DNA of 64,000 bases from Bartonella apihabitans (GCF_030758755.1 NZ_CP132387.1:2595001-2659000); one strand, 5' to 3'. Counted from the stretch's first letter, positions 20,399-29,612 are shown. Made by a program: numbers and translations. The notes: generated by a model not told the origin, from the sequence alone.

Positions 20399-20707
20399 GT
20401 TGGATGACACTAATTCGGACGGCGGGTTTTTACCTTGTCTTCCGTGCGTAGCAATAGCGTTGGAGCTTGAGCTTTTAACGCGCGCAATATGCCCGACAGT
20501 AATTGGGTGAGTGAAAGAACAGTTTGAAAAACAAAGGGTTCCTTCTTGTCGACAAGAAGGAACCCTTTGAATTTATGTTCACCAATGCAAAATAGCGATT
20601 CTGGCAAAGGGTAAAACAAGTGTGGGGGAATAAATCAGCTTTGCCCGCTTTTGCCGTTTTTCGTGAACGCTTGGTTTTCCATGAACTCTTGGGTTTTCTA
20701 TGAACAC
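20399..20707. other. Gap between convergent genes: palindrome and tandem repeat
   Basis: About 310 bases between the PfkB kinase and hydrolase stops. It holds a perfect 38-base palindrome and, next to the hydrolase stop, three tandem copies of an 18-21-base unit, both listed separately. No gene is supported. Confidence 0.6.
20532..20569. terminator. Perfect 38-base palindrome, likely two-way terminator
   Basis: The left arm 20532-20550 (CAAAGGGTTCCTTCTTGTC) is the exact complement of the right arm 20551-20569, centred on GTCGAC with no spacer. A-rich sequence on the left and T-containing sequence on the right fit a terminator serving both the kinase (+) and the hydrolase (-). Confidence 0.75.
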
Positions 20708-20713
20708 TTATTG
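20656..20713 (+). repeat. Three tandem copies of a GTTTTC-TGAAC-CTT unit
   Basis: Units at 20656-20673, 20674-20692 and 20693-20713 share GTTTT(T/C)C, then TGAAC, then CTT(G). The last copy runs through the stop codon of the hydrolase gene on the minus strand. Confidence 0.7.
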
Positions 20714-22012
20714 GTTGAGACTGTTCGAAATTGCATTGAACATCAATGAAGCTTCAAGTGGCTCGGCAGAAAAAGATGGTTCGGCTTTTTCCCATGTCGA
20801 CCACTGGACAAACACCATATTCTCCTGCTGGTTGACGACCAGCATCTGCCCGTAAATTCCCAAGCCCCACATTGTTTCCGAACTGCTCAGACCAAGTTTT
20901 GGCGAAACATTTTCTGCTGATTGAGGCACGGCATTGTTCCACCATTCAAACCCGTAACTTCCTTCCGGATGATTTTCCGTAACGGAATTTGTTGCTTTGT
21001 TCCATGTGCGCGCATTAACAACCCAATGATCAGGCAGTATCGTTTTGACTTCGGGAAGGAAACCGTTATAAAGTACAAATTGTCCGAATTTTCCCCAATC
21101 TTCCAGTGTCGCATTGAAACCGTGAGCGCCGGTATCATGCTTTCCTTTTTGATAGCTGTGCCATACACCGTCACTGACCATACCGTAAGGTTTCCAGATT
21201 TTTTCCTGTAAATATTGGGCAAGGGGCATCTTCACAGCTTTTTCCAAAGTGTCGCCTAAAAGCCAAGCACCACCTGATGAATATGACCACACTTTCCCCG
21301 GAGCTGCGTATTTCACGCGTTTTTTGTTGATCACAAGGTCATGGACGCAAGAATAGGCATTGTCCAAAGCTTCACATTGGGTAAGTTTGGCGAAATCGGA
21401 ATTATCATCTTCATAGTTTTCATCCCATTTGACACCGGATGTATGTTGCAACAATTCTCTTATGGTAACATTTGCCCACACGGTACCTTTAACGTCGGGA
21501 TTATAGCGAACGACCTTATCATCAAGGGATTTGATCTTTCCTTCTTTGAGAGCTACGCCGACAAGGGTTGAAACAACGGATTTACCGACAGATCGGGATG
21601 TCCACAAAGTTTGGGGGGTATTGCCGCGGCCGTAAAATTCCAACACCACAACGCCATTTTTTATCACCATTAATCCGGCGATCTTGTTGCGCGCTACATA
21701 TTCCTGAAGATTATAGGAATGGCCGTCAACGGTGTAAGAAACACTCGACATATCACGAATTTGTCGCATCAATGGACGAGGGGTCGCGTGTTTGAAGACA
21801 TCACCGGGATAAGCGCGATAATCATTGCGAAAGCCGATCATCCGGTCTTCCATGTTCCATTTCAACATGTTTTTCACATCTGGCAGTTTTGCATCCACCG
21901 GTGTTGGACATTCTGTAAGTTCCGGCACTCCGCAAGGGGAGTTCGCATAAGCATTCGGAAATAAACTAAGCCCCGCCAATATGACGCTTAATCCAAATAA
22001 TTTCGTTTTCAT
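20708..22012 (-). CDS. Exported serine hydrolase, class C beta-lactamase fold
   Basis: A 434-residue protein with a signal peptide (MKTKLFGLSVILAGLSLFPNAYA) and a beta-lactamase/penicillin-binding fold. It has the nucleophile motif S-V-G-K (in TSRSVGKSVVSTL), a Tyr motif Y-S-S in WSYSSGGAWLLG, and a C-terminal region with SYGFEWW. This family includes class C beta-lactamases, esterases and D-amino-acid hydrolases, so true beta-lactamase activity cannot be claimed. I preferred the ATG at 22012 over the TTG three codons upstream. It acts in the periplasm. Confidence 0.8.
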   Translation of the reverse strand: MKTKLFGLSVILAGLSLFPNAYANSPCGVPELTECPTPVDAKLPDVKNMLKWNMEDRMIGFRNDYRAYPGDVFKHATPRPLMRQIRDMSSVSYTVDGHSYNLQEYVARNKIAGLMVIKNGVVVLEFYGRGNTPQTLWTSRSVGKSVVSTLVGVALKEGKIKSLDDKVVRYNPDVKGTVWANVTIRELLQHTSGVKWDENYEDDNSDFAKLTQCEALDNAYSCVHDLVINKKRVKYAAPGKVWSYSSGGAWLLGDTLEKAVKMPLAQYLQEKIWKPYGMVSDGVWHSYQKGKHDTGAHGFNATLEDWGKFGQFVLYNGFLPEVKTILPDHWVVNARTWNKATNSVTENHPEGSYGFEWWNNAVPQSAENVSPKLGLSSSETMWGLGIYGQMLVVNQQENMVFVQWSTWEKAEPSFSAEPLEASLMFNAISNSLNQ

Positions 22013-22174
22013 TCTTTCCAATATCCTTTTTAATAACTTTTAAATTATGTAAGTTTCCAATAGCGTATTAGTAGTACGCTTCCAATTATCAACATATTAT
22101 AAAAAGACAATTTTGATAAAAATTACGAAATGTAAATTTATCGGGAAAGAATTATTACCGCAAAGGTTCTTCAT

Positions 22175-23551
22175 TCACGAAAAAAATGTTGCTATTTTTT
22201 CGCCTAGTTTTTTAGCAACTTCTTCTTTGTTCATTTTCGGCCACGCTTCGACAGCGTCACGGCTCACACATGAAATTCTGTTATAATCTCCCCCCATAAT
22301 GCTGTTTCCATCTTTATCGACAGAAACATCGTTGGCCAGAATGAAATCTGCGCCTTTTCTATCAAGCTTCTTTTTTGCATTTTCGATAAGATCATTGGTC
22401 TCTGCGGCAAAACCGATAACGAGTTTCGGCCGGTTTGCAGCATGGCCGATTGTGGCAAGAATATCCGGATTTTCGACCATTGTTAATGTGGGAGCAGATT
22501 GGCCTGACTGTTTTTTGATTTTTTGCGTTGCACTTTCGGCGCTGCGCCAATCGGCAACGGCAGCAACAAATATGGCACCATCGGCAGGCAAGGCGCGTTT
22601 GACCGCTTCAAGCATCTCCATTGCCGTTTCAACATGAATTGTTTCAACACCATACGGGTCGGGAATGCTGACGGGTCCGGAAACGAGTGTGACACGGGCG
22701 CCAAGATGGTGGAGTGCTGCGGCAATTGCGTGCCCCTGTTTGCCTGAAGAGCGGTTGGCAAGATAGCGCACCGGATCTATCGGTTCGTGGGTAGGGCCAG
22801 ATGTAACAATGATATGTTTGCCCGACAGCGGTTTTTCCGAAAACCCGATAATGGATTCGACAGCCGCAACAATTTCGAGCGGTTCGCTCATACGCCCCCG
22901 TCCGGCTTCGCCCCGTTCGGCCATCTCTCCACGATCGGGACCAATCATTTTGATTCCGTCTGCGAGTAAACGCTCGACATTGCGTTGTGTTGCCGGATGG
23001 TTCCACATTGCCGGATTCATCGCCGGTGCAATAAGAACCGGTGAATTGGCCGCAAGGAGAACAGCTCCTGCTAGATCGTCAGCAATACCATTTGCCATTT
23101 TTGCAATCCGGTCTGCTGTCGCAGGGGCAACAACAATCAGGTCGGCAGAGCGGGCGAGCCTGATATGGCCAATATCATGTTCATCCTGGCGTTGAAAAAG
23201 ATCGGTAAAAACATGGCCGCCCGAAAGGCTGCCCGCGGCAAGCGGAGTAACAAATTCTGTTGCCGCTTTGGTCATCACAACAGTAACATTTGCTCCGCGC
23301 TCTTTTAGTCGGCGAATGAGATCAAGCGCTTTATAAGCCGCAATGCCTCCCGTTATAATGAGGACTATTGTTTTTGATTGCAATGATTGCACTTCTTTGG
23401 CGCTGGGTTTTTCCGGAAATATTTCACCATTATTACCGGACATCAATAAATGTCGTGCTTCTTCTTCCATAGAACGCTTGTTTTTTGCAGCGTTGAGACG
23501 AAGTTTTTCCTTCGCTTCATCCGGTAAATTGCGAATTGTGATACTCGCCAT
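22175..23551 (-). CDS. coaBC: CoaBC with an extra N-terminal ribbon-helix-helix domain
   Basis: A 458-residue fusion. Residues 1-45 (MASITIRNLPDEAKEKL, then RSMEEEARHLL) resemble the FitA/Arc ribbon-helix-helix antitoxin fold. Residues 60-235 are the CoaC flavoprotein decarboxylase (GGIAAYKALDLIRR, PAMNPAMWNHPATQRN). Residues 245-458 are the CoaB ligase (TSGPTHEPIDPVRYLANRSSG, the ILANDV segment). The enzyme makes 4'-phosphopantetheine for coenzyme A. No Met lies at the normal CoaC start (SKTIVLIITGG), so the extra domain appears to be part of the main product. Whether it binds DNA is unknown. Confidence 0.92.
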   Translation of the reverse strand: MASITIRNLPDEAKEKLRLNAAKNKRSMEEEARHLLMSGNNGEIFPEKPSAKEVQSLQSKTIVLIITGGIAAYKALDLIRRLKERGANVTVVMTKAATEFVTPLAAGSLSGGHVFTDLFQRQDEHDIGHIRLARSADLIVVAPATADRIAKMANGIADDLAGAVLLAANSPVLIAPAMNPAMWNHPATQRNVERLLADGIKMIGPDRGEMAERGEAGRGRMSEPLEIVAAVESIIGFSEKPLSGKHIIVTSGPTHEPIDPVRYLANRSSGKQGHAIAAALHHLGARVTLVSGPVSIPDPYGVETIHVETAMEMLEAVKRALPADGAIFVAAVADWRSAESATQKIKKQSGQSAPTLTMVENPDILATIGHAANRPKLVIGFAAETNDLIENAKKKLDRKGADFILANDVSVDKDGNSIMGGDYNRISCVSRDAVEAWPKMNKEEVAKKLGEKIATFFS

Positions 23552-23800
23552 AAAAACCTCTTATGCAATCAATGCAATCAAAATTGAATCAGTCTTTTAA
23601 TGTGTTTTTGAACTGTCGACAAGCAGGTTGTGTTTTTTTCGGTTCATTTTTCGAATGAAGAGTCTGCCGGACTTTTGATAAATATTATTTGTGGAACCGG
23701 TTTTTTTATCAATAGTTTTCTGGAAAAATAGTTTTTCCGCGATAAATCTGGACATGTGTCATATTTATAAAGAATAAATTTATTTATTGAGGAAAAACTT

Positions 23801-24556
23801 ATGCGTTATTCATTTTCCTTTTTTTCATGCCTTACAGTCTTTTTCTTCGCAGTTTTCAATTCTGCTTACGCGCAACCGCCAGCTTCTACAGGGAGCGGTT
23901 TTGCTGTGACGAATAACGGATGGGTTTTAACGAATGCCCATGTGGTGAAAAATTGCCAATATGTGAAAATCGGTGATTTCGGAACCGGACAGGACATCCG
24001 TATCGATTCTCATGATGATCTTGCTCTCATAAAGTTACCTGACGGAGTGAAAACAAAGCCCCTCTATCTCAGGCGGAATGTTATCAGACTTGGCGAGGAT
24101 ATCATAGCACTCGGATTTCCATTGGATGGTCTATTGTCGGACTCGATAAAAATGACCACCGGTAATGTCAATTCGCTTTCAGGTGTTGAAAATGACATCC
24201 GCTATCTCCAGATTTCAACCCCGATACAGCCCGGAAGCTCCGGTGGTCCTGTTATCGACCGGCAAGGTCATGTCATAGGCATCACCACATCCGGTTTGTC
24301 GAAAACTTTTGCCGACGAGTCGGGTTTTATCGCCCAGAATGTCAATTTTGCAATCAGAGCCAGAGTGGCCGAGCTATTTTTGGAAACCGAAGGCATTGCT
24401 GTTTCTTATGCCGACGAAGATAAGGGCGGATCATTTCGTTCAACAGCCGATATTGCTGAATCAACATCTCCTTCGGTTTATAAAATTTTGTGTTATGGCG
24501 AAAAAAATAGCGGGACGAATGAATCCGTTCACAGTGACGGAAAAGAACAAAAATAA
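23801..24556 (+). CDS. Secreted trypsin-like serine protease
   Basis: A 251-residue protein with a signal peptide ending AYA. The S1C/trypsin fold carries the triad His in LTNAHVV, Asp in HDDLALIKL and Ser in QPGSSGGPV. It is shorter than DegP/HtrA and has no PDZ domain after the protease; about 50 polar residues end the chain. It would act in the periplasm, with unknown substrates. GAGG lies upstream of the ATG. Downstream is a 360-base gap, so it is probably transcribed alone. Confidence 0.85.
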   Translation: MRYSFSFFSCLTVFFFAVFNSAYAQPPASTGSGFAVTNNGWVLTNAHVVKNCQYVKIGDFGTGQDIRIDSHDDLALIKLPDGVKTKPLYLRRNVIRLGEDIIALGFPLDGLLSDSIKMTTGNVNSLSGVENDIRYLQISTPIQPGSSGGPVIDRQGHVIGITTSGLSKTFADESGFIAQNVNFAIRARVAELFLETEGIAVSYADEDKGGSFRSTADIAESTSPSVYKILCYGEKNSGTNESVHSDGKEQK

Positions 24557-24916
24557 CGAGCCTCCGGCTTGCCGCTCCGAACTTTGTATCCCAGTCTTTT
24601 CCCATAGATCATGAAAATGACGGTGAAAATATTATCTCTTTCCGCAATCCAAAAATATCAATCTCAACTGCGCTATTTCACCTCGCACATTGACTGTTAA
24701 GGCTGGTTAAACAAGTCAAAGGCATATGACCCGATATTAGAATAGCGTTCGCGGTAGCGTGACGCAGAAATAATCGAGCCGAATAGAAGCTCTGAATATG
24801 TGCAGATATATGCGCAATTTTAATGGCGCTGATATAAGCGTTGACACATTCCGGAGGAGAGAAAAACTTCTCCCGTCAAATGAAGATTTTGCAGTCTATC
24901 GGATTAGTCCGGCAGG
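24557..24916. other. Gap between the protease and ubiB, nothing clear
   Basis: About 360 bases between converging stops. I see a weak GGAGA/TCTCC hairpin near 24856-24880 without a T tract, and no gene or known RNA. Confidence 0.45.
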
Positions 24917-26497
24917 TTATATGACGAGTTTATAAGTGATGATCACCATGCAAACAGCGATTAGAATAACAGCATATCGGCCAAACCGGTTTTGTTTTCC
25001 CTGCATCAGGGCAAATCTCTTCAGCGTATCATCATCAAGATGAAGGCCTTCCTGCGCCATTTTATCAGCACCCTTCTGTATGCGTTCGACGCTTCGGACA
25101 AGTTCCGGTGTTCTGCGGGCAAAAGTAAGGAGCGATTGCGCACCCTCGGTCAAATCTTTTGCCATGCCGATCGGCGCCAAATTTTTTGTGATCCACTCTT
25201 TCACAACAGGTTCGGCTGCTTTCCACATATTGAAATGCGGATTAAGCGAACGGGAAACACCTTCCACAACCACCATGGTTTTTTGTAACAGCAAAAGTTC
25301 CGGCCGTGTTTGCATGTCGAAAAGTTCGGTCACTTCAAAAAGCAGCGTCAGCAGTTTTGCCATGGAAATTGTTTCGGCCGATTGACCGTGGATCGGTTCG
25401 CCGATGGCGCGGTTGGCCTGTGCAAAGCTTTCCATATTTTGATGGGGCGGCACATAGCCGGCTTCAAAGTGCACATTGGCAACACGCCGATAATCACGGG
25501 TAATAAAGCCATATAAAATTTCGGCAAGAAAGCGCTTTTCCTGTTTGCCAAGCCTTCCGGTAATGCCCAAATCGACAGCGACAATACAACCGGCTTTATC
25601 AACAAAGAGATTTCCCGGATGCATATCCGCGTGGAAAAAACCGTCTCGCAATGTGTGTTTCAGAAAGGATTGCATGAGCGTGACAGCAAGTGCATTAAGG
25701 TCGAAACCGGCGGCTTTAAGCCCCTCGATATCCGACATTTTGATGCCGTCAATCCATTCCATGGTCAGAACATCGCGCCCCGTCCGCTCCCAATCGACTG
25801 TCGGAACACGAAAACCTTTGTCATTTTGTGTGTTCTCGGCAATTTCAGAAAGAGCCGCCGCCTCAAGGCGCAAATCCATTTCAATTTTTGTGGTTTGTGC
25901 CAATGTGTCAACAACGCTTACCGGCTTTAGTCGGCGGGATGCCGGCACATAGCGTTCCTGCATTTCCGCTGCGAGATAAAATCCTTCAAGATCTTTGGCA
26001 AATCTCCGCCTTACACCGGGTCGGATAACTTTGACCGCGACTTTACGCAGACTCCCGTCGGGGTTTCTCACCGTTGCGGGGTGAACTTGCGCCATTGAGG
26101 CGGCTGCAATTGCCGAACCGAACTCGACAAAAAGATCATCTATTTTGCGGCCGAGCGACCCTTCGATTTGGGCAACAGCCTGCTCATGAGGAAAGGTATC
26201 AACATGATCTTGTAGCCGCGACAGATCTTTTGCAACTTCCGAGCCGACAATATCAGGACGTGTTGCAAGAAACTGACCGAGCTTGATGTAGGAAGGCCCG
26301 AGTTTGTTTATTGCCCGTGACATATTTTCCGAGCGATTGGTATTTTTACTTCTTTTTCTGGCAAACCAGCCAGCGAAACGATGGAAAAACGCCATGGAAG
26401 CGGGCAAGCCATCGTTTGGAAGTGCGCTCAGCACACCCTCTCGTGCCAGAATAAAACCGACACGTAAAAGACGGAAGGATGCGGCAAGTTTCGACAT
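24917..26497 (-). CDS. ubiB: UbiB-family kinase-like protein for ubiquinone synthesis
   Basis: A 526-residue ABC1/ADCK/UbiB protein. It has KLGPSYIKLGQFLATRPD (the KxGQ motif), an alanine-rich nucleotide loop AAASMAQVHPA, an HADMHPGNLF catalytic loop and VAVDLG in place of DFG. A hydrophobic C-terminal segment (about 505-525) anchors it to the inner membrane. UbiB assists the ubiquinone hydroxylation and methylation complex, probably as an ATPase. The start codon directly follows the ubiE stop. Confidence 0.94.
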   Translation of the reverse strand: MSKLAASFRLLRVGFILAREGVLSALPNDGLPASMAFFHRFAGWFARKRSKNTNRSENMSRAINKLGPSYIKLGQFLATRPDIVGSEVAKDLSRLQDHVDTFPHEQAVAQIEGSLGRKIDDLFVEFGSAIAAASMAQVHPATVRNPDGSLRKVAVKVIRPGVRRRFAKDLEGFYLAAEMQERYVPASRRLKPVSVVDTLAQTTKIEMDLRLEAAALSEIAENTQNDKGFRVPTVDWERTGRDVLTMEWIDGIKMSDIEGLKAAGFDLNALAVTLMQSFLKHTLRDGFFHADMHPGNLFVDKAGCIVAVDLGITGRLGKQEKRFLAEILYGFITRDYRRVANVHFEAGYVPPHQNMESFAQANRAIGEPIHGQSAETISMAKLLTLLFEVTELFDMQTRPELLLLQKTMVVVEGVSRSLNPHFNMWKAAEPVVKEWITKNLAPIGMAKDLTEGAQSLLTFARRTPELVRSVERIQKGADKMAQEGLHLDDDTLKRFALMQGKQNRFGRYAVILIAVCMVIITYKLVI

Positions 26498-27279
26498 TCA
26501 GACCTTCCAGCCAGAGTGCATGGCGGCGATGCCACCGGTAAGGTTACGGTAGCTTACATGAGAAAAACCGGCTTCCCGTATCATTGCGGCAAAATCTTCC
26601 TGCTTGGGAAATTTGCGGATTGATTCAATAAGGTAGCGGTAAGACTCTTTGTCACCGGCAATCATTTGGCCAACGCGCGGTATGCCCTGAAATGACCAGA
26701 TATCATAGAGCTTATCAAGAATCGGCATTTGAACTTCCGAAAACTCCAGACACATAAATCGGCCACCCGGCTTCAAAACGCGATAGGCTTCCGACAAGGC
26801 TTTGGCAATGTGGGGAACATTGCGAATGCCGAATGCAATCGTATAAGCATCGAATGTATTGTCTTCAAAGGGAAGTTTCTCTGCGTTCGCCTCGACAAAA
26901 TCGAGATAGGGCAGGAGGCCGTTTTTCTTGCCCGTTCACGGCCTACTTCCAGCATGGAACTGTTAATGTCAAGAACCGTTGCATGGGCGTGGCGACCGGA
27001 CGCTTCAACGATACGGAAAGCAATGTCACCCGTACCACCAGCCACATCGAGAACTTTATAACCATTAAGATGCGAGGGGTGAAGCCATGCAACAAACGCA
27101 TCTTTCCACAAACGGTGCATGCCAACCGACATGACATCATTCATGATATCGTATTTTTTGGCCACAGAATGGAAAACCCCGTTAACCATCGACTGTTTTT
27201 CCGATTCGTCGACTTTCTTGAAACCGAATGTTTCTTCCATCCCGCCTTTTGCGCCGACGCGCTCTGTCTCAGCAGTCAT
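26498..27279 (-). pseudogene. ubiE: UbiE methyltransferase, frameshifted near 26930
   Basis: Two frames make one complete UbiE of about 260 residues, the SAM-dependent C-methyltransferase of ubiquinone/menaquinone synthesis. The first, from 27279, has [18 protein letters not shown] and the SAM loop [13 protein letters not shown]. After GRERARK the frame is lost. Adding one A to the run of five near 26929-26933 restores [13 protein letters not shown] and then [17 protein letters not shown] to the stop at 26498. Because ubiquinone is expected to be needed and the change is one base in a homopolymer, a sequence error is the likeliest reason. It forms an operon with ubiB. Confidence 0.9.
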
Positions 27280-27441
27280 ATTTGTGACCTTTCAAATTTA
27301 TACCGTCTTTTTTCTAGCCTAACTTATCCGTTTAGGGAATGGGTTCTGATGAAAAAGTAGCGCTGTGGGCGCTTCGCCCTTTTCATTCCACTTTAATGGT
27401 TTTATACGACATATAGAATGCTGAAATGAGGAGAAAAGCCC

Positions 27442-28068
27442 ATGGGTTTAACAATTGTTTCCCACCCTCTTGTCCAACACAAATTGACAATGATGCGCCG
27501 CAAAGAAACATCAACTGCCGAATTTCGCCAGCTTGTGCGGGAAACAGCATTCTTGCTCGGCTATGAAGTCACTCGCGATCTGGAGCTTGAAACCGTTCAC
27601 ATCGAAACACCGATGGAAGAGATGGAAGCCCCGATGCTCAAGGGAAAGAAACTCGTTCTTGCCTCGATTTTGAGAGCGGGCGAGGGGCTGCTTTTCGGCA
27701 TGCTCGATCTTTTGCCATCTGCACGCGTTTGTCATATCGGCCTTTATCGTGACCATAACACACTTGAAGCGGTCGAATATTATTTCAAAGCACCCGAAGA
27801 TATTTCGGAACGTCTGGTTATTGTGGTTGATCCGATGCTCGCAACAGGAAATTCCGCGGTAAAAGCCATCGAACAATTGAAAAAACACGGTGCCAAACAA
27901 ATACGGTTTGTGTGCATATTAAGTGTCGAACAGGGCATCAAACAGTTGCAAAAGGCCCATCCTGATGTCGATATTTTTACCGCATCGGTTGATCGCGCGC
28001 TTGATCCTGCTTCCTATATTCTTCCCGGTTTGGGCGACGCGGGCGACCGTATGTTCGGGACAAAATAG
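27442..28068 (+). CDS. upp: Uracil phosphoribosyltransferase
   Basis: A 208-residue type I PRTase. It shows [10 protein letters not shown], the PRPP-binding [12 protein letters not shown] and the uracil-binding [17 protein letters not shown] at the C-terminus. It makes UMP from uracil and PRPP. GAGGAG lies ten bases before the ATG. It is divergent from ubiE with about 160 bases between the starts. Confidence 0.96.
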   Translation: MGLTIVSHPLVQHKLTMMRRKETSTAEFRQLVRETAFLLGYEVTRDLELETVHIETPMEEMEAPMLKGKKLVLASILRAGEGLLFGMLDLLPSARVCHIGLYRDHNTLEAVEYYFKAPEDISERLVIVVDPMLATGNSAVKAIEQLKKHGAKQIRFVCILSVEQGIKQLQKAHPDVDIFTASVDRALDPASYILPGLGDAGDRMFGTK

Positions 28069-28717
28069 GGCGGCTTAAAGCTATAGCGAAAAAGCATTGC
28101 CGTATGACGTATCCGTTCAGAACATAAAAAAACACAACATATGCTTGTTTCATGTTCTGCGCATTGCGGCATTTAACAGCCTGATTTTGGTTCTTTCTGT
28201 TTTTTCGTGCAATCTCTGAGGCAGAGCTTCCATTTTTATCAAAATGATGAAACCGTCTTTTTTTAAAGTAAAAGCCCGAATTAAAACACAAATTTTGTTC
28301 CGATTTTTTTGCAGCGTTATCAAGAAAAAAGCCTCCTTCATGGATGAATAACGCTTTTTCACGCATATAAATAATCAAAAGACTTGATTGTCAGGTCCGC
28401 TTGTCAGAATTCGAGCGGTGGTAAGCCGGATGGCAGCAAGAATTTTCTTTTTTAAACGCGGTTAATATTATTCAAGGAATTTTATAGTCACGGGAAAATT
28501 GTTTCAGGCGGCATGTTTCAAATGCAAAAGTTTTGATCGGGTAAAAATTCTTTTTGCGAACTTTTGTCAGTGAGCCGGACGATTGGCAATGGGCTAGTGG
28601 TGAGGCTTTACCCTTGCATCGGCTGGAATAAAAACCATATGCAATAAACGGGTACCAAAAGTTTTATTCAATTTCTGGTGGTACAACGGGTGAACAATAC
28701 GAATGGAGGATTAAGAT
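28069..28717. other. Long gap before the PepSY gene; one imperfect hairpin
   Basis: About 650 bases without a convincing gene. An imperfect long hairpin spans 28573-28624. Frames on the minus strand (28150-28378) are basic and low-complexity and fit no family. Confidence 0.45.
28573..28624. ncRNA. Imperfect hairpin, candidate structured RNA
   Basis: AGCCG at 28573-28577 and GCAA-T-GGG at 28586-28593 can pair with CCCTTGC and CGGCT at 28611-28624, with a small bulge or two, about 94 bases before the PepSY-type gene. It matches no RNA family I recognise. It could be a leader or small RNA, or chance. Confidence 0.2.
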
Positions 28718-28990
28718 ATGACAATGAACAAAATTCGCATGATTGCACTTGCTGCTGCCACTGCGACTATTGGTTTAGCCGGTTTTTCAAGCTCATCTTT
28801 TGCAGCAGAAAAAGCGCGTATCAGCTGGTCGGCTTTAACCACGAAACTGGAGCAAAGCGGTTTTAAAATTCGCGAGCTTGATGAAAAGCACGAAGGCTGG
28901 AAAGCCGAAGTTACCGACAAAAACAACCAACGTCTCAAGCTTTACATTGATCGTCAGGGGAATATAACCCGCCAAAAAGTCGATGATTGA
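28718..28990 (+). CDS. Small exported PepSY-type protein
   Basis: A 90-residue protein with a signal peptide ending S-S-F-A-A at about residue 29. One PepSY-like domain follows (GFKIRELDEKHEGWKAEVTD, then LYIDRQGNITRQ). PepSY proteins are periplasmic and some modulate proteases or respond to metals or peptides. GGAGG lies about nine bases before the ATG. It converges on the Irr-like gene: the two stops are adjacent. Confidence 0.75.
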   Translation: MTMNKIRMIALAAATATIGLAGFSSSSFAAEKARISWSALTTKLEQSGFKIRELDEKHEGWKAEVTDKNNQRLKLYIDRQGNITRQKVDD

Positions 28991-29497
28991 TTATCGGGCG
29001 TAAACGGCGTCTAATTTTGTAACCGGTTTTCCTGAAATATTCGGGATGCCGGTTTTTTTGACAAGATGAATAGCAACGTCAATATGGCTTATTTCGAAGC
29101 CCTCAGGTGGAAGCGGGAGTTTCTGCACAATCGGCTCATGTCCGTAAAGCGCGCTCACCTCTCCGTTCTGATAATAGAAAAAACTGCTGTTACGACAATT
29201 GACGATAAAGAACGATTTTTGTCGCGAAGATGCGACGGGTCTAACCAGCCCTGCTTTTGTGAAGTGGTGCAGGGTATTATATATCGTTGCAAGAGAAATA
29301 TCTTCACCCGAGGAAGCAATGTCTTCATAAAGTTTGCTTGCATCGATCAACCGGTTATTTTTCCCGAAGATATGTGTTGCCACAATTAATCTCTGATGCG
29401 TTACGCGAAGCCCATATTTTCCCAGTAAAGCCGACAATTGTTCTTCATTTTTCATTTGCCCGGCATCGGATTGAATGTGCTGTACCTCACCCGTCAT
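28991..29497 (-). CDS. Fur-family regulator, Irr-like, lacking the His triad
   Basis: A 168-residue Fur-superfamily repressor. The winged helix (YGLRVTHQRLIVATHIFG, ISLATIYNTLHHFTKAGLV) is followed by a short dimer domain ending LPLPPEGFEISHIDVAIHLVKK, close to rhizobial Irr. Irr normally has an HHH run in the dimer domain that serves in haem and metal sensing; here the place reads NSSFFYY. I chose the ATG at 29497 with GGGGAGA six bases upstream; the open frame goes 40 codons further but through the operator region. It is divergent from sitABCD and probably controls it. Confidence 0.8.
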   Translation of the reverse strand: MTGEVQHIQSDAGQMKNEEQLSALLGKYGLRVTHQRLIVATHIFGKNNRLIDASKLYEDIASSGEDISLATIYNTLHHFTKAGLVRPVASSRQKSFFIVNCRNSSFFYYQNGEVSALYGHEPIVQKLPLPPEGFEISHIDVAIHLVKKTGIPNISGKPVTKLDAVYAR

Positions 29498-29557
29498 AAA
29501 TTCTCCCCTGAAAGTGCAATGATTGGCCAAAATGCCCGCCAAATCATTTTGTTTAAT

Positions 29558-29572
29558 TGCTAATGATTTGCA
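29558..29572. promoter_or_regulatory. Fur/Mur-type operator candidate, copy 1
   Basis: TGCTAATGATTTGCA differs at one base from the perfect palindrome at 29613-29627. It lies in the 161-base region between the Irr-like gene and sitA. Confidence 0.6.
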
Positions 29573-29612
29573 GTTGCAATTATAACAATGGTCTGATACG
29601 CAGTAAAGTAAA

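Noticed and set aside
20708..22012. Calling the hydrolase a beta-lactamase resistance gene
   Set aside because: The class C fold motif set is only partly matched (Y-S-S instead of Y-x-N) and the family is mostly esterases or peptidases, so resistance cannot be inferred.
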